From assembly GCA_965229765.1 (NCBI GenBank), contig CBDDJT010000003.1, positions 868,001 to 932,000 of the forward strand: a stretch of 64,000 nt of DNA, in the 5' to 3' direction. This DNA is from ASV31 sp965229765 (GTDB taxonomy: Bacteria; Pseudomonadota; Alphaproteobacteria; Rhodobacterales; Rhodobacteraceae). Of this stretch, positions 32,862 to 41,844 are shown piece after piece. The notes under the pieces are model-generated. The model was given only the letters and a program-made list of their open reading frames with translations. It was not told the DNA's origin and ran no database searches. The position numbers were made by a program, and so were the translations under genes. The stretch's first letter is position 1. Each line of letters opens with the position of its first letter.

Positions 32862-34331
32862 TCATATCGGCCCCACCCGCTCTGGCCCGAGGTCGACCGC
32901 CTGCATGGCCGCGTCGAAGCTTGCCGCCAGCAGGCGCATCTTGACCTCGGTGGACTCCGGATCGTCCCAGAGGTTGTCGAACTCCCCGGGGTCGCGTTCC
33001 AGATCGTAAAGCTCGCCCAGCCCGTGCCCGTGGTAGACCACGAGCTTGTGGCGCTTGTCGCGGTACATGGTGGCCCGGCTGGCGTTGCCGCCTGCAAGGG
33101 CGTCGAAGTATTCGCTGCGGACGTAGGGGCGGCGGGCCGGAAGGTCGGGTGCCCCCGTCAGCAGCGGGTGCAGCGACTGGCCCTGCATGTGGGCGGGCAC
33201 CTCCAGCCCGGCGGAGTGCAGCAGCGTGGGCGCAACGTCGATCAGCTCGACCAGCTCGTCACGCACCGCACCGGCCCGGAAGCGGCCCGGCCAGGACAGG
33301 ATCAGCGGCACACGCACCAGACCTTCGTAGAAGCGGCAGCCCTTTTCGATCAGCCCGTGATCGCCCAGCGTCTCGCCGTGGTCGCTCATGAAGACAACAA
33401 GCGTGTTGTCCAGCTGCCCGCTCTCTTCCAGCGCCGCGATGATGCGCGCCAGCTGGTCGTCGACGAGCTTTATCATGGCGTAGTAGGCCGCCTTGAGCGT
33501 CCAGGCATCGCGCGCGCCCGGCGACTCGCCCTCGGACCTGTAGCTTTCGTTGCTTGGTGTGCTGGGCAGGATGGGATCGCCGATGTCGAGCTTGCCGGGA
33601 TGCGCGGCGCGGGACTGGAAATCGAGCGCCGCGAGTTTCCCTTGCTGCGCGATATCGGACTCTCGAAACAGCGGGTCCGGCATCTGCGCGGGGTCGAACA
33701 TCTCGCGATAGGCCTGGGGCGGATTGAAGGGCGGGTGCGGGTCGTAGACGTTGACGCTCAGCAGCCAGGGCTGCCGCCTGTCCTTGCGGTCGGTGATGAA
33801 CTCGATGGCCCGGTCGCTGGCCCATGTGGTCTGGTGGAACGGCGCAGGGACGCCCTCGACGCTGCGGGTCAGCTCTTTCAGGCAGCCGCCCTTCCGGTGG
33901 ACCCATTCTGCATAGTCGTGCCCCTCGGCCCAGTCGTCGCGGGGCGCGTGGCTGTAGCGGAAATAGCTGTACCCGTCGTCCACGCGCGGTTCGACCCGCC
34001 CGAAGGCGCTGGCGAGGTGCAGCTTGCCCACCAGCCCGCATTCATACCCCGCGTCCCGAAGCAGCCGCGTCACCAGGGGCCGCGCATCGGCGAACGCGCC
34101 GTTGCCGTTGCGGGGCGTGCGCACGGTGTTGGGATAGCAGCCCGTCAGAAAGGCCGCCCGGCTGGGGGTGCAGATGGGCGACTGGCAGTAGGCATGGGTG
34201 AAGGCGGTGCCGGAGGCGACGAGCCCGTCGATCGTCGGGGTGCTGACAAAGGCGTTGTTCAGCGCGCCGATGGTGTCATAGCGCTGCTGATCCGTGCAGT
34301 ACCAGAGGATATTGGGCCTCTCTTTCGTCAT
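32862..34331 (-). CDS. Sulfatase, formylglycine type (2)
   Basis: A 489-residue paralog of the previous gene, 64 bases upstream of it. ERPNILWYCTDQQRYDTIG is the N-terminal metal motif and the modified Cys is C54 in SPICTPSRAAFLTG, the standard C-x-P-S-R form. SDHGETLGDHGLIEKG is the second metal motif. The two differ widely in sequence, so they probably attack different sulfate positions or compounds. It has no signal peptide. It belongs to the run of minus-strand genes between tctC-2 and the XylX-like gene. Confidence 0.92.
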   Translation of the reverse strand: MTKERPNILWYCTDQQRYDTIGALNNAFVSTPTIDGLVASGTAFTHAYCQSPICTPSRAAFLTGCYPNTVRTPRNGNGAFADARPLVTRLLRDAGYECGLVGKLHLASAFGRVEPRVDDGYSYFRYSHAPRDDWAEGHDYAEWVHRKGGCLKELTRSVEGVPAPFHQTTWASDRAIEFITDRKDRRQPWLLSVNVYDPHPPFNPPQAYREMFDPAQMPDPLFRESDIAQQGKLAALDFQSRAAHPGKLDIGDPILPSTPSNESYRSEGESPGARDAWTLKAAYYAMIKLVDDQLARIIAALEESGQLDNTLVVFMSDHGETLGDHGLIEKGCRFYEGLVRVPLILSWPGRFRAGAVRDELVELIDVAPTLLHSAGLEVPAHMQGQSLHPLLTGAPDLPARRPYVRSEYFDALAGGNASRATMYRDKRHKLVVYHGHGLGELYDLERDPGEFDNLWDDPESTEVKMRLLAASFDAAMQAVDLGPERVGPI

Positions 34332-34433
34332 TCTTCCGGTGTCCCTTGTCTTCTTGAACGGTGCGGCGTCGCCTGGACCGGCTTTCGCCCGGGGCGGGCT
34401 GCGACGGGGGGGCGGCGGACGTCCGGCGGCATC

Positions 34434-35939
34434 TCAGGTCCCCGTCCCGCCAGCGCGCATCCGGGCCAGCCACGTCCAAGGGACCAGCGAGGCGATCAGC
34501 GCGACGGCCGTGATGGCGAGGATCGTGGCGGCGACGGGCCGGTCGACGAAGATCCCGAAGTCATCGGCGGACAACACCAGCGAGCGACGGAAGTTGCTTT
34601 CGCAGATCGGCCCCAGCACGGTGCCGATGACCATGGGGGCAAGGGGATAGCCGTGCTTTCTCAGGAAGTAGCCGGCAACCCCGAAGCCGAACATGATCCA
34701 CAGATCGAAGCTGGAGCTTTGTACCGCGTAGACGCCGATCACCGACAAGAGCGTCACGATCGGGATCAGGTGCTTCTTCTTCAGCTTGAGGACCGAGGCG
34801 AAGACCGGTGTCAGAAGCACGCCCAGGACGAAAAGCGCAATATTGGCGGCGATATAGGCCAGGAAAATGCCGCCAACGACATCCTTGTTGTTCTCGAACA
34901 GTTCCGGGCCGGGGAAGAACCCCACAAGGATCAGCGCGCCCATCAGGACGGCGGTGACGGCATCGCCGGGCAGGCCAAGCGCGAGCGTCGGGATCAGGGT
35001 TCCGCCGCAACAGGCGTTGTTGGCCGATTCCGTGGCCACCACCCCATCGGGGTTGCCACGGCCGAACTCTTCACGCTCGGGGGACGAGACCCGGGCGATG
35101 GCATAGGCGGTGAACGAGGCGATGACGCCGCCCGCGCCCGGCAGCGCCCCGAAGAAGATACCGATCACGCTGGAGCGCAAGAGATTGAACCAGCGGCGCA
35201 GGGTCATCGCCACCGCGGATAGAGACATGCGCGTGGAAGACACCGCCGGCTTTCGATCGAGCCCGCCGCTTTCGATCTGCATGAACATCTCGGATATGGC
35301 GAAAAGCCCGACGACCATCGCGACGATGTGGAAGCCGCCAAGCATCTGGGGCAAGCCGAAGGTGAAGCGGTAGGCACTTGCGAACTGGTCCATCCCGATC
35401 GTGGACACCAGCATCCCCACCGCACCGACCATCAGGCCCTTGACCGTGGATTCGGGGGATACGACGGTGATGCTGATCAGCCCCAGAAGGGTAAGCGCGA
35501 AATACTCGGGCGGTCCGAACCGGATCGCGACATCCGCCAGAAGCGGCGACAGGAAGATCAGGCAGACCCCGCCGATCAGCCCGCCCAGCGCCGAGGCGGT
35601 TATGGCAATCCCGATCGCCTGCGCCGCCTGGCCCTTCTGCGCCATGGGATAGCCGTCAAGCAGCGTGGCCGCGGCAAGCGGCGTGCCCGGAATGCGCAGC
35701 AGGATCGCCGAAATGGCCCCACCACATGACCCGCCCACAAACACGGCGATGAGCAGACCCATGCCCGCGACAGGCGGCAGATACAGCGCGACGGGGGTCA
35801 GAAGGATGATCCCCATGAGAGGGCCAAGGCCCGGCAGCACGCCGATCACAAGGCCGACCGCGCAGCCGATCAGCGTCAGAAGCACGCTGGACGGCGTGAA
35901 ATACAGCGCCATGCCGGAGACCAGCGTTTCCAGGATCAT
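34434..35939 (-). CDS. TTT transporter large membrane subunit (TctA family), system 2
   Basis: A 501-residue permease with the TctA repeats LVIGVLPGLGPLMGIILLTP, GGSCGGAISAILLRIPGTPL and GALPGAGGVIASFTAYAI. It shares only the family plan with the tctA of system 1, and the base composition is the GC-rich type of the chromosome. It forms one unit with tctB-2 and tctC-2 upstream on the same strand. The substrate is unknown but is likely the same or a related organic anion, given the common operator. Confidence 0.93.
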   Translation of the reverse strand: MILETLVSGMALYFTPSSVLLTLIGCAVGLVIGVLPGLGPLMGIILLTPVALYLPPVAGMGLLIAVFVGGSCGGAISAILLRIPGTPLAAATLLDGYPMAQKGQAAQAIGIAITASALGGLIGGVCLIFLSPLLADVAIRFGPPEYFALTLLGLISITVVSPESTVKGLMVGAVGMLVSTIGMDQFASAYRFTFGLPQMLGGFHIVAMVVGLFAISEMFMQIESGGLDRKPAVSSTRMSLSAVAMTLRRWFNLLRSSVIGIFFGALPGAGGVIASFTAYAIARVSSPEREEFGRGNPDGVVATESANNACCGGTLIPTLALGLPGDAVTAVLMGALILVGFFPGPELFENNKDVVGGIFLAYIAANIALFVLGVLLTPVFASVLKLKKKHLIPIVTLLSVIGVYAVQSSSFDLWIMFGFGVAGYFLRKHGYPLAPMVIGTVLGPICESNFRRSLVLSADDFGIFVDRPVAATILAITAVALIASLVPWTWLARMRAGGTGT

Positions 35940-35979
35940 TCCGGCACCCCGTTGCGGGTGAACCTGCCGATGGCCGACA

Positions 35980-36504
35980 TCAGAAGCCGATCCCGAAGAT
36001 GCCGACGGGCAGGATGACGTTGAGCAGGACCTCGAAGACGAAGGACATCGTCAGCGAGGTCACGATGGCGAGTGCCGCCGCAAGCAAGACGTTCCGGGTG
36101 CCCAGCAGGAAAAAGCTGGCGAACATGAAGACCGGCGTCGCAAGATGATAGCCAAGCGGCTTGATGCACATCAGATAGACGACGAGAAAGCCAAGCCAGA
36201 TCAACGCCTTGAACAGCGATTGCCGACTCTCGTCGCCAGGCTCGGACGGCGTGTGCCCGCCTTGCGCAACCGCCTTTGCGATACTGGCAAGGCGCAGCGC
36301 CGAAAGGCCGACGAGGGTCCAGGCAAGAAGCTCCGGGTACAGCGCCGCATTGAACATGGCGCCGCCGGATGCAGCGCCCTGTTCGACGAAACTCGTGCTC
36401 GTCTCGTGAAAGACCAGCCCGGCCAGGGCGAGGAAGACGAAAACGACAGGCACCTCCCCCAAGGGGGTGCGCGGTGCCTGTCTGGTGTCCGGAAGATCGC
36501 TCAT
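35980..36504 (-). CDS. TTT transporter small membrane subunit (TctB family), system 2
   Basis: A 174-residue protein with four hydrophobic helices (EVPVVFVFLALAGLVFHE at the start and later LVVYLMCIKPLGYHLATPV). The size, topology and position between tctC-2 and tctA-2 define it as TctB. The starting MSDLPDT and a polar linker at about 85-105 are normal. It lies 40 bases from tctA-2. Confidence 0.87.
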   Translation of the reverse strand: MSDLPDTRQAPRTPLGEVPVVFVFLALAGLVFHETSTSFVEQGAASGGAMFNAALYPELLAWTLVGLSALRLASIAKAVAQGGHTPSEPGDESRQSLFKALIWLGFLVVYLMCIKPLGYHLATPVFMFASFFLLGTRNVLLAAALAIVTSLTMSFVFEVLLNVILPVGIFGIGF

Positions 36505-36546
36505 GTCTGGGCCGGGATGGTCGATTTCATTCTATGAGTCAGCCCG

Positions 36547-37551
36547 CTATTGGAGCGCCTTCAACTCGTCGCGCAGCCATTGGACCGCTTCCATAGCGCT
36601 GCGGAGCTCTGCATCGATCTGACCGGCCACCTCGGCGTATTCGTCGGCGCTGTAGCCACTGGGCAGAAAGCCCAGGTCGCGGATCTTCTGTTGCACGTCC
36701 GGGTCTTCTAGCGAGGCCTCCATCGCGCTCCGCAACCGGGCCACGACATCATCGGGCGTATCGGCCTTCACCACCCACCAGTTCCAGCTCATCGGGGCCA
36801 GCCCGCTCAGCCCGAGGTCGACACCGAACTCTCCGATCATCGGCGCGCCGTCATAGACCCCGGCGGCCTCGGCATTGTCGCTCAGCACGGCGAGAACGCG
36901 CAGGTGATCCTTGTTGGCCTTGTAGCTGCCGGCATTCACCAGCATCCAGTCGAGGAGCCCGCCGCGCAGGTCCTTCACCCCCGGCGCCAGCCCGACATAG
37001 GGCACGTTGCGGGACACCAGGCCCTGGTCCATCAGCATGCTGGTGGCGACCAGATGCGGCAAGGTCAGTTCCTCGGAGCCGGTAAAGCGGGTCTCGCCCG
37101 GGTTCTCGCGCAGATACTCCACGAACGACGGGAAGTCCGTCCACCGATCCTCGTCCGCGCGCGAAACCACAGCCAAGGCCACCGCACCGGCGGAATGCAG
37201 CGGGATCACGTCATCATACTCATACTCTGCCTTGTCGAACATGGGCGAGATCATGAGAGGCGCCACCCAGCCGTCGATGATGGTGTAGCCGTCCGCGGGC
37301 TCGGCCAATCCAGCCATGAAGGAGTTCACCCCACCGGCCCCTGGTCGTGAGACGACGGCGATGTCCACGCCAAGCTCTTCGGTCATGCCATCGGCGATGA
37401 TCTGGCTTAGAACATAGGCCGGAGAGCCGGCGGCCCAGGGAAAGCTGATCTGGATTCGGCGTTCGGGGAAGTCGCTTGCCAAAACCTCTTGCGGAGCGAC
37501 CGCAACGGTGGATAGCGCCGCCACGGCGGCGGTCAGGATGAGGTTGCGCAC
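36547..37551 (-). CDS. TTT transporter substrate-binding protein (TctC family), system 2
   Basis: A 334-residue periplasmic binding protein. I start it at a GTG (VRNLILTAAVAALSTVAVA) preceded by GGGAGGAAACC; this gives a good signal peptide. The ATG at 37599 would include the operator in the coding part. SFPWAAGSPAYVL and VVSRPGAGGVNSFMAG are the anion-binding loops. Operator B lies 25-48 bases upstream of this start, so repression by the GntR regulator is likely. The start of the 37625 GMC stop lies just beyond. Confidence 0.87.
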   Translation of the reverse strand: MRNLILTAAVAALSTVAVAPQEVLASDFPERRIQISFPWAAGSPAYVLSQIIADGMTEELGVDIAVVSRPGAGGVNSFMAGLAEPADGYTIIDGWVAPLMISPMFDKAEYEYDDVIPLHSAGAVALAVVSRADEDRWTDFPSFVEYLRENPGETRFTGSEELTLPHLVATSMLMDQGLVSRNVPYVGLAPGVKDLRGGLLDWMLVNAGSYKANKDHLRVLAVLSDNAEAAGVYDGAPMIGEFGVDLGLSGLAPMSWNWWVVKADTPDDVVARLRSAMEASLEDPDVQQKIRDLGFLPSGYSADEYAEVAGQIDAELRSAMEAVQWLRDELKALQ

Positions 37552-37575
37552 AGTGGTTTCCTCCCATGTCCAGTT

Positions 37576-37599
37576 TTGTGCAACAATTTTGTAGGACAA
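37576..37599. promoter_or_regulatory. GntR-type double-palindrome operator B
   Basis: TTGT-GCA-ACAA (37576-37586), TT, TTGT-AGG-ACAA (37589-37599). Both halves are perfect. It lies in the 73-base gap between the GMC gene stop and tctC-2, which is read leftward. The gap holds no other feature. It matches sites A and C in layout and spacing. Confidence 0.88.
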
Positions 37600-37624
37600 T
37601 CTTGCGGCAGGAACAAGATCCGTT

Positions 37625-39280
37625 TCAAGCGGAATTGGCTTGCCCTTTTCGCGCCGGGTCCGCGGACCGGTGGGGCGACCGCCGATCCTCGATCATCATC
37701 GCCGCGCATTTCTCGCCGATCATGATGCATCCGGCGTTCAGATTGCCTGAAAGAATGGCGGGCATGATCGAGGCGTCGGCCACGCGCAGCCGGTTCACGC
37801 CCCGCACACGCAGCCGCGCATCCACGACGGCCAAGGTATCGCTGCCCATCTTGCAGGTGCCCGACGGATGGAAGATCGTGGAAGCGGTCTCACGCAGATA
37901 CTGCAGCAGCGCGGTGTCGTCCGCACAGTCCGGCCCGGGAAGGATCTCCCGCTCGACCAGGGCGGACACGGCCGGTTGCGCAATGATCTTCCGTTTCAGC
38001 TTCATTCCCGCGACCATCGTGTCGCGGTCCAGCGCCGTGTCCAGATAGTTTGGCTGTATCGCCGGGGCCCTTGCCGGATCGGGATGCCGCACATGGACCC
38101 AGCCTCGGCTTTCGGGACGCAGCTGGCAGACGGACGCGGTGAACCCCGAGAAGGCATGCAGCCCATCGCCGGGTTTGTCCGAACTGAAGCGGATGAAATG
38201 GATCTGCACATCCGGCTCCGGGACGTCGGTGCGGGTTCGGGCAAAGGCACCCACCTGACCGGCGCTGACCGTCAGGGGCCCGCGCCGGAAGGCCAGCCAC
38301 TCCAGTGCCGCAAGAACTTGTCGAAGGGGATTGCGCACCTCGTCGTTCACGGTAATCGGCCGGTTCGCCCTGTAGACCGAGCGGGCCTGCAGGTGATCCT
38401 GAAGGTTCTCACCCACGCCGGGCAGGTCCCGCAGCACGGAAATGCCGAGAGGGGACAGGCGCCCGCCCGGCTCGATGCCCGAGTGCTGTAGCACCGCAGG
38501 AGAGTTGATCGCGCCGCCGCAAAGGACCACCTCGCCCCGGCAACGAATGTCGCGCGCGCCCCCGCGGTTCCGCACCCGGACGCCGATGGCGGCGCCATTC
38601 TCGATCAGCACCCGGTCGACATGGGCCTCGGTCTCGACGTGCAGGTTATGGCGCTTCCGGGCCGGCCTGAGATAGGCGCGCGCGGCGCTCATGCGCAGGC
38701 CGTTCGAGGTGGTAAGCTGGAAGTAGCCCGCGCCGTCCTGACAAGCCCCGTTGAAGTCGTCGTTTCTCGGAACCCCGGCTTGCTCGCAGGCCGCAATATA
38801 GGCATCGCAGAGCTCGGTGTGCGGGACTTCAGAGACACGCAGCGGTCCTCCCTTGCCGTGCCAGTTGTTTGCACCGCGCGGCTGGTCGATGGCCTTGCGA
38901 AAAAAGGGCAGGACATCGTCGTAGCTCCAACCGACATTGCCCAGTTGCCGCCAATGGTCGAAATCGGCGCCCTGGCCACGGATGTAGACAAGACCGTTGA
39001 CCGCGCTGCACCCGCCAAGGACCTTGCCGCGCGGCCACGGCATCCGCCGGTTTACGCATTCCGGCACCGGCTCTGTCTCGTAGCCCCAGCTGACGCGCGG
39101 ATCGTAGAGCGTCCTGTAATAGCCGACCGGAATATGCAGCCAGGGGTTGGTGTCGCGCGGGCCGGCCTCCAGCAGCAGCACGGTCGATGTGCCATCCTCC
39201 GACAGGCGGTTCGCGACCGCGCAGCCGGCGGATCCGGCGCCGACGACGATGTAGTCCACCTCTTGCGTCACCTGCTGCAT
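37625..39280 (-). CDS. GMC-family oxidoreductase (choline dehydrogenase-like) 1
   Basis: A 551-residue FAD enzyme. The dinucleotide fold is YIVVGAGSAGCAVANRL with the GEAGP-type Glu at LLLEAGP. The GMC signature 1 is PWPRGKVLGGCSAVNGLVY, signature 2 is VVLCGGAINSPAVLQHSGI, and the catalytic His-Asn pair fits STIFHPSGTCKMG and a C-terminal SGNLNAGCIM. It oxidises an alcohol group of an unknown compound. Operator C is about 180 bases upstream, in the promoter shared with the divergent Ldh_2 gene. Confidence 0.9.
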   Translation of the reverse strand: MQQVTQEVDYIVVGAGSAGCAVANRLSEDGTSTVLLLEAGPRDTNPWLHIPVGYYRTLYDPRVSWGYETEPVPECVNRRMPWPRGKVLGGCSAVNGLVYIRGQGADFDHWRQLGNVGWSYDDVLPFFRKAIDQPRGANNWHGKGGPLRVSEVPHTELCDAYIAACEQAGVPRNDDFNGACQDGAGYFQLTTSNGLRMSAARAYLRPARKRHNLHVETEAHVDRVLIENGAAIGVRVRNRGGARDIRCRGEVVLCGGAINSPAVLQHSGIEPGGRLSPLGISVLRDLPGVGENLQDHLQARSVYRANRPITVNDEVRNPLRQVLAALEWLAFRRGPLTVSAGQVGAFARTRTDVPEPDVQIHFIRFSSDKPGDGLHAFSGFTASVCQLRPESRGWVHVRHPDPARAPAIQPNYLDTALDRDTMVAGMKLKRKIIAQPAVSALVEREILPGPDCADDTALLQYLRETASTIFHPSGTCKMGSDTLAVVDARLRVRGVNRLRVADASIMPAILSGNLNAGCIMIGEKCAAMMIEDRRSPHRSADPARKGQANSA

Positions 39281-39457
39281 CCCTGGCCACGAGCCGTCAG
39301 CGCTGAAGCGGCGGGGAACGCTTCGAGGGTGCAGGACATGACTGGTGCTCCCCGGCTTCGCGTGCGCCTATCCGGCGCCGAGCAAGGGGCTGTCCGGGTG
39401 TGCGCAAGTCTGATGTATACCCATGATAGAGGCGCTCGTGATCGACATGCAATCCTT

Positions 39458-39481
39458 TTGTTTGACAATATTGTTGCACAA
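39458..39481. promoter_or_regulatory. GntR-type double-palindrome operator C
   Basis: TTGT-TTG-ACAA (39458-39468), TA, TTGT-TGC-ACAA (39471-39481). Both halves are perfect. A TTGACA resembling a -35 element (39462-39467) is embedded in it. It lies 63 bases before the Ldh_2-type gene and 178 bases before the GMC gene on the other strand, and may control both. Confidence 0.88.
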
Positions 39482-39543
39482 AATGAGGCATTCTTTTACG
39501 CCTTCCCCACAGCTGTCTGCCCCATCCCAGAGAGGCACGTCCC

Positions 39544-40617
39544 ATGATTCAGCCCCGCCATGCCACAATCGTCCCCGCCGAAAGGCTCGCGTCATTCTGC
39601 AAGAGGAGCTTTCTCGCCATCGGCGCCGATGCGGCCACCGCCCGCGACGCCACGGCCGCGATGATGCATGGGTCCGTGCATGGCGTCGACAGTCACGGTG
39701 TACGCCTTCTGCCGCACTACATCTCGGTGATGCGGAAGGGGCGCGTGAACCCGACGCCCGGCCTTGCGTTCAGGCAGATCCGGCCGGGCTCGGGCCTGCT
39801 GGATGCCGATCATGCGCATGGCGCGCGCGCCGCGTATTCGGCCATGGACCACGCCTGCGAAATGGCACGCCTGACCGGGATCGCCGCCGTGGGCGTGCGC
39901 CACGCGTCACATATCGGACCGGCCGGGGCCTTCACCCTCCGGGCGGCCGAACAGGGACTGATCGGGATCGCGGTCTGCAATTCCGACAGTTTCGTGCGGC
40001 TCCATGACGGCGCCGCGCCATTCCACGGCACAAATCCCTTCTCGATGGCGGTGCCCAGCGGCGGCGACCACCCGTGGCTTCTGGACATGGCGACCAGTTC
40101 GGTGCCCTACAACCGCGTTCAGCTTTATCAATCCACCGGCGAGCGTCTGCCCCCCGGCGTGGCCTCGGGACGCGATGGCAAGGAGATTACGGACCCACGC
40201 GACTTTGCCATGCTGGACCCGGTCGGCGGCGCCTTCGGCTTCAAGGGTGCCGGACTGGCGGGGGTGGCCGAAATCCTGTCGGCGGTGCTGACGGGAATGC
40301 GGCTCAGTCCCGAAATCCTGCCGATGGGCGGCCCCGACCTGAGCACCCCGCGCGATCTGGGTGCGTTCGTCATCGTGCTCGACCCAGACGGATTTGTGGG
40401 CGCCCCGATCGTGGCGGAGGGCATGACCCGCTACATGGCGCTGCTGCGCGGCTCGGCCCCGCGCGAAGGGGCACGGGTCATGGCCCCCGGCGACCGCGAG
40501 TGGGAAGAAGCGGCGCGGCGGCGCGCCAAGGGCATTCCCCTTGATCCGGTTACCGCACAAGGAATGGCCGCCCTGTCGGCCGAGTTCGGGATCCCCCTGC
40601 CGTTCGATACGGCCTGA
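39544..40617 (+). CDS. Ldh_2-family malate/lactate-type dehydrogenase
   Basis: A 357-residue NAD(P)-dependent dehydrogenase of the Ldh_2 (malate/L-lactate/ureidoglycolate) family, distinct from the classical LDH fold. MMHGSVHGVDSHGVRLLPHY is the N-terminal catalytic region, with a His in HGVDSHGVRL. PFHGTNPFSMAVPS and GFKGAGLAG are further motifs. It oxidises or reduces 2-hydroxy/2-keto acids, which suits a sugar-acid pathway. It is controlled by operator C. The gene is followed by the convergent gntR. Confidence 0.87.
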   Translation: MIQPRHATIVPAERLASFCKRSFLAIGADAATARDATAAMMHGSVHGVDSHGVRLLPHYISVMRKGRVNPTPGLAFRQIRPGSGLLDADHAHGARAAYSAMDHACEMARLTGIAAVGVRHASHIGPAGAFTLRAAEQGLIGIAVCNSDSFVRLHDGAAPFHGTNPFSMAVPSGGDHPWLLDMATSSVPYNRVQLYQSTGERLPPGVASGRDGKEITDPRDFAMLDPVGGAFGFKGAGLAGVAEILSAVLTGMRLSPEILPMGGPDLSTPRDLGAFVIVLDPDGFVGAPIVAEGMTRYMALLRGSAPREGARVMAPGDREWEEAARRRAKGIPLDPVTAQGMAALSAEFGIPLPFDTA

Positions 40618-40633
40618 TCCCGCACGACCGGCC

Positions 40634-41308
40634 CTATTGGCCGACGGCAAGGCGCGGGCGCGCCATCCCCCCGGATTGCGCGCGCTGACGTTTGTACCAG
40701 GTCAGGCCCCGCCGGTGATGTTCGCGCATGATCTCGACCAGCGCGGGCCGGTTGCCGTCGCGCAGGTGCGAAATGATCGCCCAGTGATCGGCCACCACCT
40801 CGGAGAGATGCTCGTCCTCCATGTAGGCCGACAGCCGGACCGAAAGGGCCCGGTGCATCATGTCCTTGATCAGCATCTCCAGGTAGCGGTTGCCGCAATG
40901 ACTGTTCAGCGCGTGATGGAACCGTGCATTCAGATCGAATATCTCCTGAAGGTCCTTCTGCGCGATGGCCGCCTCGTGCTCTTTCTGGATGGCCTCCAGT
41001 TCGGCGATGGCCGCGTCTTCAAGCGGAAGCGGCATCCACTGGGCGATCAGTGTCTCCAGTTCGATCCTCACCCGGTAGATTTCCTCGATCTCGGCAAGCG
41101 ACAGGTCGATGACCGAGGCGCCCCGGTTCGGCTCATGCTCGACCAGGCCGATCTCGGTCAGCTGGGCCAGCGCGGAACGAACCACGCCGCGCTTGACCCC
41201 GAACCTGTTGGACAGGTCCCGTTCGATCAGACGCTCCCTGGGGTGCAGGCGACCGAAGATGATATCCTCCTTCAGCACACGGAAGACAGCTTCTGATGAG
41301 GCGGACAT
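40634..41308 (-). CDS. GntR-family regulator with FCD domain
   Basis: A 224-residue transcription factor. The winged helix is at residues about 5-70 (FGRLHPRERLIERDLSNRFG, then VKRGVVRSALAQLTEIGLVE). The FCD ligand domain follows, with the metal/ligand pattern IEEIYRVRIELETLIAQW, then DLNARFHHALNSHCGN and VADHWAIISHLRDGN. FadR-type members bind TNGTNNNACNA sites, the same form as the TTGT-N3-ACAA half sites at operators A, B and C. It is therefore the predicted repressor of the two transporters and the dehydrogenase. The ATG at 41308 has only a weak ribosome site. Confidence 0.88.
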   Translation of the reverse strand: MSASSEAVFRVLKEDIIFGRLHPRERLIERDLSNRFGVKRGVVRSALAQLTEIGLVEHEPNRGASVIDLSLAEIEEIYRVRIELETLIAQWMPLPLEDAAIAELEAIQKEHEAAIAQKDLQEIFDLNARFHHALNSHCGNRYLEMLIKDMMHRALSVRLSAYMEDEHLSEVVADHWAIISHLRDGNRPALVEIMREHHRRGLTWYKRQRAQSGGMARPRLAVGQ

Positions 41309-41844
41309 CGGGGCGCACACTCTCTTTCTTGTTCTGGGCGTATCCCAAATTAACGAAAGGCCGCCCCGGTCGCTCGGCGAAGGGGGGACCCGCTGCAACG
41401 TCGTCAGCGCCGCATCGTCGAATATTTTGGCAGATGTTTCCAGCTTCCACAACGCGGGGCGTCCAAGCCGCCGGAAACGGGCTCCGTAGCAATCAGGAGC
41501 CGTCGCGGGACAGCAAGCCACAGACGCCACGTCGCGACCCCAGGCTCCGAACGGCCTGTGCCATGCGCCACAGCGTCATCACCAAACCGAACCGCGAGGT
41601 GCAACATCGTGAAAGCGATAATTCAAAAAAAGAAGCAACTGGCAAAAAAATGCAACGAGGCGAAACCCAAGGCACAAGCTTGGAAGGCTCGTATGATACC
41701 ATTTCATCATGCCCGCTCGTGCCCGATTGGGTAAGTCATCGGGATAATGCAGGGAACCGGGGATTCGAGGCTGACCGCCGGTGACAGGCGGCGGGACCGC
41801 GGTATGGCCGGCCGGCCCGCGAGGCTGGCGGAAAGGCGCGACAC
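41309..41844. other. Intergenic 536 bp at the right end of the island
   Basis: A long gap, AT-richer than its surroundings around 41610-41720, with a purine-rich run of A. No gene is convincing: the frames on both strands are shadow-like. An imperfect inverted repeat, ATGAT and ATCAT around ACCATTTC, lies at about 41692-41709. I see no copy of the GntR double palindrome here. It probably contains the promoters of gntR (leftward) and of the VOC gene (rightward), and marks the change back to GC-rich DNA. Confidence 0.6.

Noticed and set aside
25227..36504. The two TctCBA sets as an assembly duplication.
   Set aside because: They share only family-level similarity and differ in composition, start codons and orientation.
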